Shown here: positions 37,741 through 46,384 of the stretch, piece after piece
How positions within the stretch are numbered: position 1 is the stretch's first letter
How the letters are laid out: the number at the start of each line of letters is the position of its first letter
DNA from: Alkalihalophilus pseudofirmus
GTDB lineage: Bacteria; Bacillota; Bacilli; Bacillales; Bacillaceae_D
Reading direction: 5' to 3'
NCBI RefSeq assembly: GCF_029094545.1
Contig: NZ_CP117835.1
Coordinates: forward strand, 476,001 to 540,000
DNA length: 64,000 bases
The notes under the pieces: model-generated
The model's input: the letters and a program-made list of their open reading frames with translations, nothing else
What the model was told of the DNA's origin: nothing
Databases searched by the model: none
Position numbers and translations under genes: made by a program

Positions 37741-38626
37741 CGTTTGCCTGAATCTTGCCAGAGGCGGTCTTTCGGTTACCAACCATAATTCCTAGAAAAA
37801 TAATGATGACACCGAGCCATTGAAAAATGGAAACCGCTTCGCCAAGTACGAAATAGGACATTATAACAGCGACAGGCAGTTCAGCCGACGTTAAAATGGT
37901 CCCAAGACCGGAGCCGACATGCGGCATGCCAACAGAAAATAATAATGGCGGCAGGGCGACTCCAAATAAACCTAACATTAATCCATAGAACACAATGTCA
38001 CTTGATAACGGTGTGTGAAGAACGACCATCGGCGGAAAAATAAAGAGAACTAAAATGAAGCTTCCTGTAGCAAATAGTGTACTGCGCTGAATAGCAGGAA
38101 GATGTGTGCCTGCTGAACTGCTTAAGTACACAAATAAAGAAAAGGTGATGGATGAAAGAAATCCCCAAAAGGCTCCGATCCAAGTAAAAGATGAGCCTCC
38201 GTTTGTCCCAATCCCAGCTGCAAGAAAAGATCCAGCTAACAAGACAGCAATTGAAACCAGCTTTACTTTGCTCGGACGCTTATTTTGTAAGAGCCATTCA
38301 AGTAAGGACCCTACCCAGACAAATTGAAAAAGAAAGATGATAGCAAGGGAAGCATCCAGTGTTTCTAGAGCTTGATAATAAAATAAGCCTGTTAAAGCCA
38401 TTGGTATACCTGCTGCAAACATTGTCAAAATGGATGTAATAGGCAGTTTAACTTTTGGAGAAAAGAGGAAAATAACCCAAAGCAAAACAATGCCGAAAGT
38501 AAATTGACTTAGTGTCACAATACTAAGGGTGTATCCTGCACCATATGCCAGCTTAACGAACGTTGATAAGATCCCTAAACAGCATCCGCCGATTAAGATA
38601 AGAATGGGGTATATCCATGATTTCAT
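37724..38626 (-). CDS. EamA-family (drug/metabolite) transporter
   Basis: 300 residues with ten predicted membrane helices in two EamA repeats (first ends near ...LLAGSFLAAGIG, second contains SAELPVAVIMSYFVLGEAVSIFQWLG). ATG 38626 lies 8 nt after GGGAGAG; upstream in-frame codons lie in the leader. DMT proteins export or exchange amino acids and other metabolites. It is expressed behind a sigma-A promoter and a 5' leader containing a strong terminator, so a ligand or protein probably controls readthrough; see the leader entry. Confidence 0.85.
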   Translation of the reverse strand: MKSWIYPILILIGGCCLGILSTFVKLAYGAGYTLSIVTLSQFTFGIVLLWVIFLFSPKVKLPITSILTMFAAGIPMALTGLFYYQALETLDASLAIIFLFQFVWVGSLLEWLLQNKRPSKVKLVSIAVLLAGSFLAAGIGTNGGSSFTWIGAFWGFLSSITFSLFVYLSSSAGTHLPAIQRSTLFATGSFILVLFIFPPMVVLHTPLSSDIVFYGLMLGLFGVALPPLLFSVGMPHVGSGLGTILTSAELPVAVIMSYFVLGEAVSIFQWLGVIIIFLGIMVGNRKTASGKIQANEKAAS

Positions 38627-38650
38627 ATCTCGAAACTCTCCCTTCAAAAT

Positions 38651-38776
38651 AAAAAAGCCACACATCTGCCAAAAAGCAGTTGTGTGGCGAAAATAAGAGA
38701 TGATCCTCTTAGAAAAATCCACTTCCTATAAACTAGGTTTTGATATAAAAATGATTGTCTTATGTGTTCATCTGTT
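38651..38776 (-). promoter_or_regulatory. 5' leader with attenuator upstream of the EamA transporter (riboswitch candidate)
   Basis: On the minus strand, from the predicted start near 38776, there are three hairpins: CCTA/TAGG (38737-38725), TAAGAG/CTCTTA (38711-38694) and a long terminator (38688-38657; GCCACACA, CTGC, GCAG, TGTGTGGC) with six U at 38656-38651. No minus-strand gene lies upstream, so this terminator stands inside the transporter's own leader. I do not recognise a known riboswitch, T-box or leader peptide. Confidence 0.6.
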
Positions 38777-38782
38777 AATTTT

Positions 38783-38811
38783 ATTGTAAGAGGGGAAGAT
38801 AGACCTGTCAA
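38783..38811 (-). promoter_or_regulatory. Sigma-A promoter of the EamA transporter
   Basis: The minus strand reads TTGACA (38811-38806), a 17-nt spacer and TACAAT (38788-38783), a near-perfect sigma-A promoter. Confidence 0.8.
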
Positions 38812-38862
38812 TATAAGGGTTGTGTATTTTGAAATTTCAGAAAAATATCGTTTTACAGAATG

Positions 38863-38881
38863 CTTGTTTATAATAAACAAG
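38863..38881. promoter_or_regulatory. 19-bp perfect palindrome upstream of the AgcS symporter gene
   Basis: CTTGTTTATAATAAACAAG has 8-bp arms around TAA and contains TATAAT (38869-38874), a possible -10 box of the symporter gene 27 nt downstream. It looks like a repressor operator; the regulator is unknown. Confidence 0.55.
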
Positions 38882-38907
38882 ATACTAAATTAAAGAGGTG
38901 AGTAAAT

Positions 38908-40329
38908 TTGGAGAGTATTTTAAACGGGTTAAACTGGATCGTTGATGGCGGAAATAACCTGCTGTGGACGTACGTCTTAATCGCATTGCTGCTTGGCCTT
39001 GGCGTATACTTCACCATTGTTACGAAGTTTGTACAAGTAAGACTTTTTGGTGAGATGTTCCGAGTGATCACAGAGAAAAAAGATGGTAACAAAGGAATAT
39101 CTGCTTTCCAAGCGTTTACGATCAGTACGGCTTCCCGTGTAGGAACTGGTAACTTAGCAGGGGTAGCGATTGCGATTGCGCTTGGAGGACCTGGTGCGAT
39201 TTTTTGGATGTGGGTTGTAGCACTTATTGGTATGGCAACAGCTTTTATTGAAAGTACGTTAGCACAAGTGTATAAAGTTAGAGACGGCGAGCAGTTCCGC
39301 GGCGGGCCGGCTTATTACATGGAGAAGGCTTTAAATAAACGCGGCTTAGGAATTATTTTTGCTGTTTTAATCACTCTATGTTTTGGCTTAATCTTTAATG
39401 CGGTACAAGCTAACACAATTACGCTGGCTTTTGAAAACGCATTTAATTTTGATCGTTTTGTGATTGGAATTATTGTTGCGGTATTAGCAGGCTTAGTTAT
39501 TTTTGGCGGCGTTAAACGAATTGCAAGTGTGACACAGATTGTTGTTCCAGTGATGGCTATTATTTATTTAGTGATTGCCTTCTTTATCGTTATTACAAAC
39601 TTTACGCAAATTCCAGCTGTTTTTAACTTAATTATTACTAATGCATTTGGAATTAATGAAATCATTGGAGGAGGAATCGGTGCTGCAATTATGCAAGGGG
39701 TACGCCGTGGTTTATTCTCGAATGAAGCCGGTATGGGTAGTGTGCCGAATGCTGCAGCAACGGCAAATGTAAGCCACCCTGCTAAACAAGGATTAGTACA
39801 ATCCCTTGGAGTATTTGTTGATACGATGATTATTTGTTCAGCAACGGCTTTCATGATCCTTCTTACAGATGTGTATCAAACAGGTGAATCAAATGGAATT
39901 GTATTAACGCAAAGTGCACTAACACAGCATATTGGCTCGTGGGCTCCAAGCTTTGTAGCGATTGCTATCTTATTGTTTGCCTTTAGTTCAATCATCGGTA
40001 ACTACTACTATGGTGAAACAAATATTGAATTCATTCGCGAGAGCTCTGCGTGGAAAACCGTTTATCGTGTAGCTGTATTACTAATGGTTCTGTTCGGCTC
40101 TGTTGCAGAGATTATTCTTGTGTGGAACATGGCAGATTTATTTATGGGATTAATGGCTGTATTAAACTTAGTCGTGATCTTCCTAATTGGTAAGGTAGCG
40201 CTCGATGTGTTGAAAGATTACACGGCACAGCGCAAGGCAGGGAAAAATCCTGTGTTTTATGCAAGAAATATTACTGGTTTGAAAAATACAGAATGCTGGG
40301 ATGAACAAGCGGAGAGAGACCGTCAGTAA
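38908..40329 (+). CDS. Alanine/glycine:cation symporter (AgcS family)
   Basis: 473 residues, about eleven membrane helices. Signature sequence GNLAGVAIAIALGGPGAIFWMW near 87-110 and GVRRGLFSNEAGMGSVPNAA near 270 are typical of sodium:alanine symporters. The start is TTG 38908 with AGAGGTG 7 nt upstream. It imports alanine or glycine with sodium or protons. Single gene, divergent from the EamA transporter; a palindrome overlaps its putative promoter. Confidence 0.9.
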   Translation: MESILNGLNWIVDGGNNLLWTYVLIALLLGLGVYFTIVTKFVQVRLFGEMFRVITEKKDGNKGISAFQAFTISTASRVGTGNLAGVAIAIALGGPGAIFWMWVVALIGMATAFIESTLAQVYKVRDGEQFRGGPAYYMEKALNKRGLGIIFAVLITLCFGLIFNAVQANTITLAFENAFNFDRFVIGIIVAVLAGLVIFGGVKRIASVTQIVVPVMAIIYLVIAFFIVITNFTQIPAVFNLIITNAFGINEIIGGGIGAAIMQGVRRGLFSNEAGMGSVPNAAATANVSHPAKQGLVQSLGVFVDTMIICSATAFMILLTDVYQTGESNGIVLTQSALTQHIGSWAPSFVAIAILLFAFSSIIGNYYYGETNIEFIRESSAWKTVYRVAVLLMVLFGSVAEIILVWNMADLFMGLMAVLNLVVIFLIGKVALDVLKDYTAQRKAGKNPVFYARNITGLKNTECWDEQAERDRQ

Positions 40330-40339
40330 ACCTATCTAG

Positions 40340-40369
40340 ACACCTACTCATATGGTAGGTGTTTTTTTT
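40340..40369 (+). terminator. Terminator after the AgcS gene
   Basis: ACACCTAC (40340-40347) and GTAGGTGT (40355-40362) pair perfectly and are followed by seven T. Confidence 0.85.
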
Positions 40370-40437
40370 GATTGTAAAAAGCGCCCATATTTTCTCTACT
40401 TGTCTCATATATAAGAAGGTGAGGGAGTGGGGCTTGT

Positions 40438-41754
40438 ATGAATACGTTTGTTAAAGGTGCTGTTTTACTGATTATTGTCGCGTTTGTTGGTGAGTGCTTA
40501 GAGTTTTTGATTAATCTGGTGCTTGCAAGAGAATTAGGGGAAGAAGGACTTGGGTTATATATGTCAATCCTTCCTACCGTTTTATTTGTCGTCGTCATTG
40601 CCAGTTTAGAGCTGCCTATATCTATTTCGAAATTTGTAGCGGAAAAAGAACCCATTTACCACCGAAGCATGCTTTCTCATGCCCTGCGTTTTGCTTCAGT
40701 ATGTACTGTCGTTTTTGTCGTACTAGCTTTTGTGATTTTGCCGATGATACCTGTTTTTGACCACTATCATCCGGCTACACCAATGTTATTTATTATTTTA
40801 ATCCCGATTATTGCCTTCTCCTCTGTTGCTAGAGGGTATTTTATGGGTGCTCAGGATATGAGAAAAGTGGCTGTGGCCAACTTTTTAAGGCGAGCTGGCC
40901 AGCTTGTGTTGTTAGTTCTAGTTTTTTCTTTGTTCTCATTTGAAGCGGGTACGGCAATTTTTGTTTCATTATGTGCGCTTATAGCTACTGAAATGATTGT
41001 ACTCACTTACTTGCTTATTTCTTTTTACTTACAAATGAACACGTTAAAAAAGCAGCCGCAAGCAAAGCTCTCAGGAAGCTCTGTACGCAGATCACTGCTT
41101 CAAGTTTCCTTGCCGACCACAGGGCTCCGGATTTTTCACGCTGCTTCTTTTGCTGTTAAACCGTTTCTCATTAAAGAAGCGTTAGTTAGAGCTGGAATGA
41201 TAGATACCATGGCTATGGTTCAGTACGGTAAACTTGCCGGCGTTGCCTTTACAATTGGCTTTTTCCCAGCTTTCATTGCTCATTCATTATTAATTGTCCT
41301 TATTCCCGCTGTGTCAGAAGCCTATTCTAAAGGAGACATAGAGAGGCTTCAGAAATTACTTAGACGTGTGATGCTGACGACTTTTCTATATGGCATTCCT
41401 GCTGTTTACGTCTTTTATTTCTATGCAGAACCCTTGACTAGTCTCTTTTTTGAAGATTCTCCTGCCGCAGGATATTTACAGCTGCTCGTCCCTTACTTTT
41501 TATTTCATTACTTTGTGATGCCGATGCAGGCGTACTTAATTGGACTCGGACTTGTTAAAGATGCTTTCTGGCACGCCGTATGGGCTACCACTTTATCGTT
41601 TATTTTAATGTTTGTATTAGGGTCCCGTCCGGAATTTGGAATGGGCGGAATTATCATCGGTATGAATTTAGGGGCGGTATTACTCACCTTGATGCATTAT
41701 ATGACGATTACCAAGAAGATTCATTTGACGGTACTGCTTAGAAAACAAGCTTAA
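40438..41754 (+). CDS. MATE/MOP-type flippase of the SpoVB/YkvU family
   Basis: 438 residues with about twelve membrane helices. The N-terminus (LEFLINLVLARELGEEGLGLYMSIL) and SKFVAEKE, ARGYFMGAQDM are family features of polysaccharide-type flippases. B. subtilis YkvU (445 residues, sporulation) is the closest relative I recall by length and wording; SpoVB is longer. It likely moves a lipid-linked wall or envelope precursor, possibly in sporulation. Single gene; ribosome site GGTGAGGGAGTGG. Confidence 0.75.
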   Translation: MNTFVKGAVLLIIVAFVGECLEFLINLVLARELGEEGLGLYMSILPTVLFVVVIASLELPISISKFVAEKEPIYHRSMLSHALRFASVCTVVFVVLAFVILPMIPVFDHYHPATPMLFIILIPIIAFSSVARGYFMGAQDMRKVAVANFLRRAGQLVLLVLVFSLFSFEAGTAIFVSLCALIATEMIVLTYLLISFYLQMNTLKKQPQAKLSGSSVRRSLLQVSLPTTGLRIFHAASFAVKPFLIKEALVRAGMIDTMAMVQYGKLAGVAFTIGFFPAFIAHSLLIVLIPAVSEAYSKGDIERLQKLLRRVMLTTFLYGIPAVYVFYFYAEPLTSLFFEDSPAAGYLQLLVPYFLFHYFVMPMQAYLIGLGLVKDAFWHAVWATTLSFILMFVLGSRPEFGMGGIIIGMNLGAVLLTLMHYMTITKKIHLTVLLRKQA

Positions 41755-41770
41755 TACCTTTTTATTTTGA

Positions 41771-41798
41771 TGAGCACATTTGTGTTCATCTTTTTTAT
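41771..41798 (+). terminator. Terminator after the flippase gene
   Basis: GATGAGCAC (41771-41779) and GTGTTCATC (41784-41792) pair with one wobble, followed by six T. Confidence 0.78.
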
Positions 41799-41842
41799 TT
41801 AGGGTAAAGAGAAGAAAGTGAAAAAAATGTCGAAAAAAATGA

Positions 41843-41871
41843 TTGACGAAGTTGTATATACAAGATAAAAT
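41843..41871 (+). promoter_or_regulatory. treP promoter with TreR operator in the spacer
   Basis: TTGACG (41843-41848), a 17-nt spacer and TAAAAT (41866-41871). The palindrome TTGTATATACAA (41852-41863), identical to the known TreR operator core, fills the spacer, so bound TreR would occlude RNA polymerase. Confidence 0.85.
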
Positions 41872-41884
41872 GAAAACGTAATCA
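41871..41884. promoter_or_regulatory. cre site 1 upstream of treP
   Basis: TGAAAACGTAATCA fits TGNAANCGNWNNCA. It overlaps the last base of the -10 box and the transcription start region, a repressing position for CcpA. Confidence 0.65.
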
Positions 41885-41888
41885 CAAC

Positions 41889-41900
41889 ATGTATATACAA
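41889..41900. promoter_or_regulatory. Second TreR operator upstream of treP
   Basis: ATGTATATACAA differs from the first operator at the outermost base and starts 37 nt downstream of it. Two sites allow cooperative TreR binding. Confidence 0.75.
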
Positions 41901-41982
41901 ATAGAGACAAGACACATATTTATTTGTAGTTAAGAAACACTATAGGAAAAAACGACGTCATTTTTCATTTTTACGAAGGAAA

Positions 41983-41996
41983 TGAAAACGTTAACA
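41983..41996. promoter_or_regulatory. cre site 2 in the treP leader
   Basis: TGAAAACGTTAACA matches the strong cre consensus, located just before the treP ribosome site (AGAGGGGGA). CcpA bound here could block elongation. Confidence 0.75.
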
Positions 41997-42010
41997 GAGG
42001 GGGAAAGAAA

Positions 42011-43423
42011 ATGAGTGCTAACAAAGAAGCTGCTAAGCAAATACTTGAGGCTATCGGTGGTAAAGAGAATATTGCTTCAGCTACACATTGTGTAACTCGT
42101 CTGCGTTTTGCTTTACATGATGAAGGGAAAGTGGACAAAGAAAAACTAGAAAATATCGACATTGTTAAAGGTTCATTTTCAACAAATGGGCAGTTCCAAG
42201 TTATTATTGGACAAGGCTTAGTCGATAAAGTATTTAAAGAATTAGTTGTCCTTGCTGGTATTTCTGAAGCATCTAAAGAAGAAACTAAGACAGCAGCGGC
42301 TAAGAATCTAAACCCCATACAGCGTGCTATAAAAGTACTGGCCGATGTGTTTATCCCGATCCTTCCTGCGATTGTTACAGCTGGTTTATTAATGGGGATC
42401 AACAACATTCTAACAGCACCTGGGATCTTTGGAAGTGAATCGGTTGTTGAGATGTTCCCGCAATGGGCAGACTTTGCCAACATCATTCACCTAATTGCTA
42501 ATACCGCCTTTGTCTTCTTGCCGGCACTAATCGGTTGGTCAGCGGTCAAGCGGTTTGGCGGGAATGAACTCCTCGGGGTTGTACTCGGCTTAATGCTCGT
42601 TCACCCAGATTTATTGAATGCTTGGGCTTACGGGGAAGCACTCGAAGCAGGAGAAATTCCTTATTGGAACTTGTTTGGACTTGATATTGCGCAAGTTGGA
42701 TACCAAGGTCAGGTTCTTCCGATCTTAATTGCATCATTTGTCCTTGCAAAAATTGAAATTGCCCTTAAAAAACGTATTCCTGATGGATTCCAGCTATTAG
42801 TTGTAGCACCTATTGCTCTTCTTGTTACTGGCTTCTTATCTTTCATTGTGATTGGTCCGATTACATTTGCGATTGGTAATGGGATTACAGATTTATTTGT
42901 AGGTATTTTTGATAACTTCGCTGCGATTGGCGGCTTGTTATATGGTGCGATTTATGCGCCGCTTGTTATTACAGGTATGCACCACACATTCCTTGCGGTT
43001 GATCTTCAGTTAATCGGAAGTACAGGTGCAACATTCTTATGGCCGATTGTGGCCTTATCAAATATTGCTCAAGGTTCTGCAGCACTAGCGATGTACTTTG
43101 TGCTACGTGATGACAAAGTTAAAGGACTATCATTTACATCTGCAGTGTCAGCCTATCTTGGTATTACAGAACCAGCTATGTTTGGGGTCAACCTTCGTTA
43201 CCGTTTCCCATTCATCTGTGCAATTATCGGTTCTGCCCTTGCAGCAGTGTGGATTACTCTTAATGCGGTGACTGCCCCAGCTATTGGTGTCGGCGGACTG
43301 CCAGCAGTATTCTCGATTACAAGCGGAAAATGGATGGTCTTCTCCATTGGTATGGCGATCGCATTTATTGTACCGATTGTATTAACGTTCTTATTTGCAA
43401 AAATCCGCAAGCCTAACCTGTAA
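42011..43423 (+). CDS. treP: PTS trehalose-specific enzyme IIBC
   Basis: 470 residues. The EIIB domain (1-90) has its phospho-cysteine C27 in ASATHCVTRLRFAL; after a linker, the EIIC glucose-superfamily membrane domain (about 105-465) contains GMHHTFLAVDLQLIG and TEPAMFGVN. It takes up trehalose as trehalose-6-phosphate and lacks its own EIIA, as usual for Bacillus TreP, borrowing one. First gene of the tre cluster, under TreR and CcpA sites. Confidence 0.95.
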   Translation: MSANKEAAKQILEAIGGKENIASATHCVTRLRFALHDEGKVDKEKLENIDIVKGSFSTNGQFQVIIGQGLVDKVFKELVVLAGISEASKEETKTAAAKNLNPIQRAIKVLADVFIPILPAIVTAGLLMGINNILTAPGIFGSESVVEMFPQWADFANIIHLIANTAFVFLPALIGWSAVKRFGGNELLGVVLGLMLVHPDLLNAWAYGEALEAGEIPYWNLFGLDIAQVGYQGQVLPILIASFVLAKIEIALKKRIPDGFQLLVVAPIALLVTGFLSFIVIGPITFAIGNGITDLFVGIFDNFAAIGGLLYGAIYAPLVITGMHHTFLAVDLQLIGSTGATFLWPIVALSNIAQGSAALAMYFVLRDDKVKGLSFTSAVSAYLGITEPAMFGVNLRYRFPFICAIIGSALAAVWITLNAVTAPAIGVGGLPAVFSITSGKWMVFSIGMAIAFIVPIVLTFLFAKIRKPNL

Positions 43424-43445
43424 GTAAAGGGTTGCATTGTACGTG

Positions 43446-43510
43446 AAGCCATTTGTAGATCAGCTTATTCAAAGTGAATAAAGGCTGAGTACAAATGGCT
43501 TTCTTGTTTT
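43446..43510 (+). terminator. Terminator between treP and treC
   Basis: AAGCCATTTGTA (43446-43457) and TACAAATGGCTT (43490-43501) pair perfectly; inner arms TCAGC and TATTC extend the stem. TTCTTGTTTT follows. It implies separate control of treC, which has its own TreR site. Confidence 0.8.
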
Positions 43511-43530
43511 TTAAACGCAATAAAGGTAAA

Positions 43531-43544
43531 CTTGTATATACAAG
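43531..43544. promoter_or_regulatory. TreR operator upstream of treC
   Basis: CTTGTATATACAAG is a perfect 14-bp palindrome sharing TTGTATATACAA with the treP site, 31 nt before the treC start. Confidence 0.85.
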
Positions 43545-43575
43545 TTATTGATGATTAGAAAGGTGTGTAGATAAC

Positions 43576-45255
43576 ATGAATGAATGGTGGAGAAAATCAG
43601 TCGTTTACCAAATCTATCCTAAGAGCTTTAATGATACAACTGGAAATGGTGTGGGTGACTTACAAGGTATTATTGAAAAGCTAGATTATCTAAAAGATTT
43701 AGGAGTAGACGTTCTGTGGCTAACTCCGGTATATGCGTCTCCTCAAAAAGATAATGGATATGATATTAGTGATTACTATTCCATTCATGGTGAGTATGGG
43801 ACGATGGAAGACTTTGATCGATTATTAAGTGAAACGCATAATCGCGGAATGAAACTAATTATGGATTTAGTAGTAAACCATACATCAACAGAGCACCAAT
43901 GGTTTAAGGAATCTCAGCAATCAAAAGACAATAAATATCGTGATTTTTATATTTGGAAGGATGCTGTAGACGGTGCTGAGCCGACGAATTGGCAGTCTAA
44001 GTTTGGAGGGAATGCTTGGAAGTGGGATCCTGAAACAGAGCAATATTACTTGCACCTGTTTGATGTTACTCAAGCTGACTTGAACTGGGAAAATGAAGAG
44101 CTTCGTAAGCATGTATATGATATGATGCACTTCTGGTTTGATAAAGGAATTGATGGATTTAGATTAGATGTAATTAACTTAATTTCAAAAGACCAGACAT
44201 TCCCGAATGATGATGGATCTGTCGCACCTGGAGATGGTCGTAAGTTTTACACAGACGGCCCTCGTGTGCATGAATACTTGCAGGAAATGAACCGTGAAGT
44301 CCTTTCAAAATACGATAGTATGACTGTAGGTGAAATGTCATCGACATCAATTGATCATTGTATAAAATACTCAAACCCAGACCGAAATGAACTTAGCATG
44401 ACGTTTAATTTCCACCATTTGAAAGTTGATTATCCAAATGGGGAGAAATGGGCAATTGCTAATTTTGATTTCCAAGCACTAAAGCAGATTTTAACTAAAT
44501 GGCAAGTGGAAATGCACAAAGGTGGGGGATGGAATGCCTTGTTCTGGTGCAACCATGATCAGCCGCGTGTGGTCACTCGTTATGGAAATGATCAAGAATT
44601 TCATAAAGAGTCTGCCAAAATGCTTGCTACAACCGTTCATATGATGCAAGGAACTCCTTATGTGTATCAAGGCGAAGAGTTTGGAATGACCGACCCTAAA
44701 TTCACATCCATCGATCAGTATCGTGATGTAGAAACACTAAATTACTACAAAATCATGAAAGAAAAAGGCATTGATGAAGCAGAAATTATGGAGATCATTA
44801 AGCGCAAGTCCCGTGATAATTCAAGAACTCCTGTACAATGGAATACTGATGAGCATGCGGGATTTACAACAGGAACTCCGTGGATTGGCGTAAGTGATAA
44901 CTACAAGCAAATTAACGCAGAAAATGCTGTGGCAGACCCTTCATCAATTTTTTACCATTATAAAAATTTAATTCAGCTGCGTAAAGAGTACGATGTGATT
45001 ACTTATGGAAACTATAAGTTGATCTTAGAAGATGATGATCAGATCTTTGCTTATGTACGTGAATACGAAGATGAGCTCTTGCTTGTCGTCAATAATTTCT
45101 ACGGAAAGGAAGCGTCGGTAGAACTAGCTTCAGTCATTGAGGGTTATGGCCAATCTAAATTACTGCTTTCCAATTATGATGATTCATCCGAAGTATCTGA
45201 ATTAACAACGCTTCGTCCTTACGAATCACTCGTTTATCACTTACAGAAATCATGA
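43576..45255 (+). CDS. treC: Trehalose-6-phosphate hydrolase (phospho-alpha-1,1-glucosidase)
   Basis: 559 residues of glycoside hydrolase family 13. The nucleophile Asp is in GIDGFRLDVINLIS, the acid Glu in TVGEMSSTS and the transition-state Asp in CNHDQPRVV. N-terminal WWRKSVVYQIYPKSFNDTTG is typical for this subgroup. It splits trehalose-6-phosphate into glucose and glucose-6-phosphate. Called treA in B. subtilis. It is followed 24 nt later by treR. Confidence 0.95.
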   Translation: MNEWWRKSVVYQIYPKSFNDTTGNGVGDLQGIIEKLDYLKDLGVDVLWLTPVYASPQKDNGYDISDYYSIHGEYGTMEDFDRLLSETHNRGMKLIMDLVVNHTSTEHQWFKESQQSKDNKYRDFYIWKDAVDGAEPTNWQSKFGGNAWKWDPETEQYYLHLFDVTQADLNWENEELRKHVYDMMHFWFDKGIDGFRLDVINLISKDQTFPNDDGSVAPGDGRKFYTDGPRVHEYLQEMNREVLSKYDSMTVGEMSSTSIDHCIKYSNPDRNELSMTFNFHHLKVDYPNGEKWAIANFDFQALKQILTKWQVEMHKGGGWNALFWCNHDQPRVVTRYGNDQEFHKESAKMLATTVHMMQGTPYVYQGEEFGMTDPKFTSIDQYRDVETLNYYKIMKEKGIDEAEIMEIIKRKSRDNSRTPVQWNTDEHAGFTTGTPWIGVSDNYKQINAENAVADPSSIFYHYKNLIQLRKEYDVITYGNYKLILEDDDQIFAYVREYEDELLLVVNNFYGKEASVELASVIEGYGQSKLLLSNYDDSSEVSELTTLRPYESLVYHLQKS

Positions 45256-45279
45256 TAAAATACTGTTGGGTGGTAATTC

Positions 45280-45996
45280 ATGACAAAGAACAAATTTAGG
45301 TTAATCTATGATCAATTAGCAACAGAGATTCAAAAAGGAATGATCCAGCCTGGTGAACTGCTTCCCTCAGAAAATGAGTTAGCTGACACCTATCAGGCTT
45401 CACGAGAAACAATCCGTAAAGCATTAAAGCTTTTATCTGAGCATGGTTACATTCAAAAGGTTCAAGGGAAAGGCTCGATTGTTTTAGATATTAGTAAAAT
45501 TGATTTTCCTATTTCAGGACTTGTCAGCTTTAAGGAGCTGGCTGATAAAATGGGAAAGCGTGCAAAAACAACAGTTGTAACCTTTAGTCGTGACCGTGTA
45601 AATGATTTTCTACGCGAACATCTTCAAGCCGTGGATGGTGAAGAGGTTTGGTCGGTTGCGCGTGTCCGTGAGATCGATGGGGAGAAAATTATTTTAGACA
45701 AAGATTTCTTACGAGTTGACTTGGTGCCTGTTTTAACCAAGAAAGATTGTGAAGAGTCGATCTATGCTCATATTGAAGAAGAGCTTGGACTAGTCGTCAG
45801 CTTTGCTAAAAAAGAAATTACCGTAGAAGAGCCGACGGAGGAAGATATGGAGCTGCTTGACCTAGAAGGATACTCAAATGTTGTAGTTGTCAAAAGTCAT
45901 GTCTATCTTGATGATGCCAAGCTTTTTCAGTATACCGAATCACGACATAGACCAGATAAATTCCGTTTTGTCGATTTTGCTAGACGTGCAAAATAA
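45280..45996 (+). CDS. treR: Trehalose operon repressor (GntR family)
   Basis: 238 residues. The N-terminal winged helix is GntR type (GELLPSENELADTYQASRET, then IRKALKLLSEHGYIQ), and the C-terminal UTRA domain (about 80-235) binds the effector trehalose-6-phosphate. Three TTGTATATACAA-like sites in the cluster are its evident targets. The gene closes the cluster and is followed by a terminator. Confidence 0.93.
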   Translation: MTKNKFRLIYDQLATEIQKGMIQPGELLPSENELADTYQASRETIRKALKLLSEHGYIQKVQGKGSIVLDISKIDFPISGLVSFKELADKMGKRAKTTVVTFSRDRVNDFLREHLQAVDGEEVWSVARVREIDGEKIILDKDFLRVDLVPVLTKKDCEESIYAHIEEELGLVVSFAKKEITVEEPTEEDMELLDLEGYSNVVVVKSHVYLDDAKLFQYTESRHRPDKFRFVDFARRAK

Positions 45997-46003
45997 GGAG
46001 AAG

Positions 46004-46033
46004 GAGCTGTTCCCTAATGGGGACAGCTCTTTT
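46004..46033 (+). terminator. Terminator after treR
   Basis: GAGCTGTTCCC (46004-46014) and GGGGACAGCTC (46019-46029) pair with one wobble, followed by TTTT. Confidence 0.8.
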
Positions 46034-46074
46034 CTCGTTTAATTTTGGGGCGAGTGAGGGAGTGAGTGATGATT

Positions 46075-46236
46075 GACGCAATTGCTCTCTGCAAGAATAC
46101 AATTCCGGGTACACTAGATACAATAAGCGGATGAATCGGCGCAATAACGTGTGATCGGCGCAATTGTGCCCGCTAATGACGCAATTGTTCCGGGAACAAG
46201 CGCAATCGGCTGTCTGACAGACGCATAAACGGTTTG
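46075..46236. repeat. Array of about eight degenerate 21-bp tandem repeats
   Basis: Units begin near 46075, 46096, 46117, 46138, 46157, 46178, 46199 and 46220, so the period is 21 bp apart from one 19-bp unit. The best conserved part is G-A/G-C-G-C-A-A-T-T-G (GACGCAATTG in units 1 and 6, GGCGCAATTG in unit 5); the rest is loose. The array fills most of the 388-nt gap 45997-46384. It has no protein-coding continuity across units. Function unknown. Confidence 0.75.
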
Positions 46237-46384
46237 AAAATATACAAAAGCAGCAGCCTAGCGAAAATTAAGCACCTAGAGAGTCTGTAGCTGATCCGAG
46301 CAATATATTAGGTAGTTGTGTATGGTTTTTGTATAATGTATTTGTACATTTCATGCAAATGTTTTTATAAGGAGGAACACAACC

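Noticed and set aside
46075-46236. CRISPR array
   Set aside because: Repeat unit is 21 bp with weak conservation and no distinct spacers or cas genes nearby.
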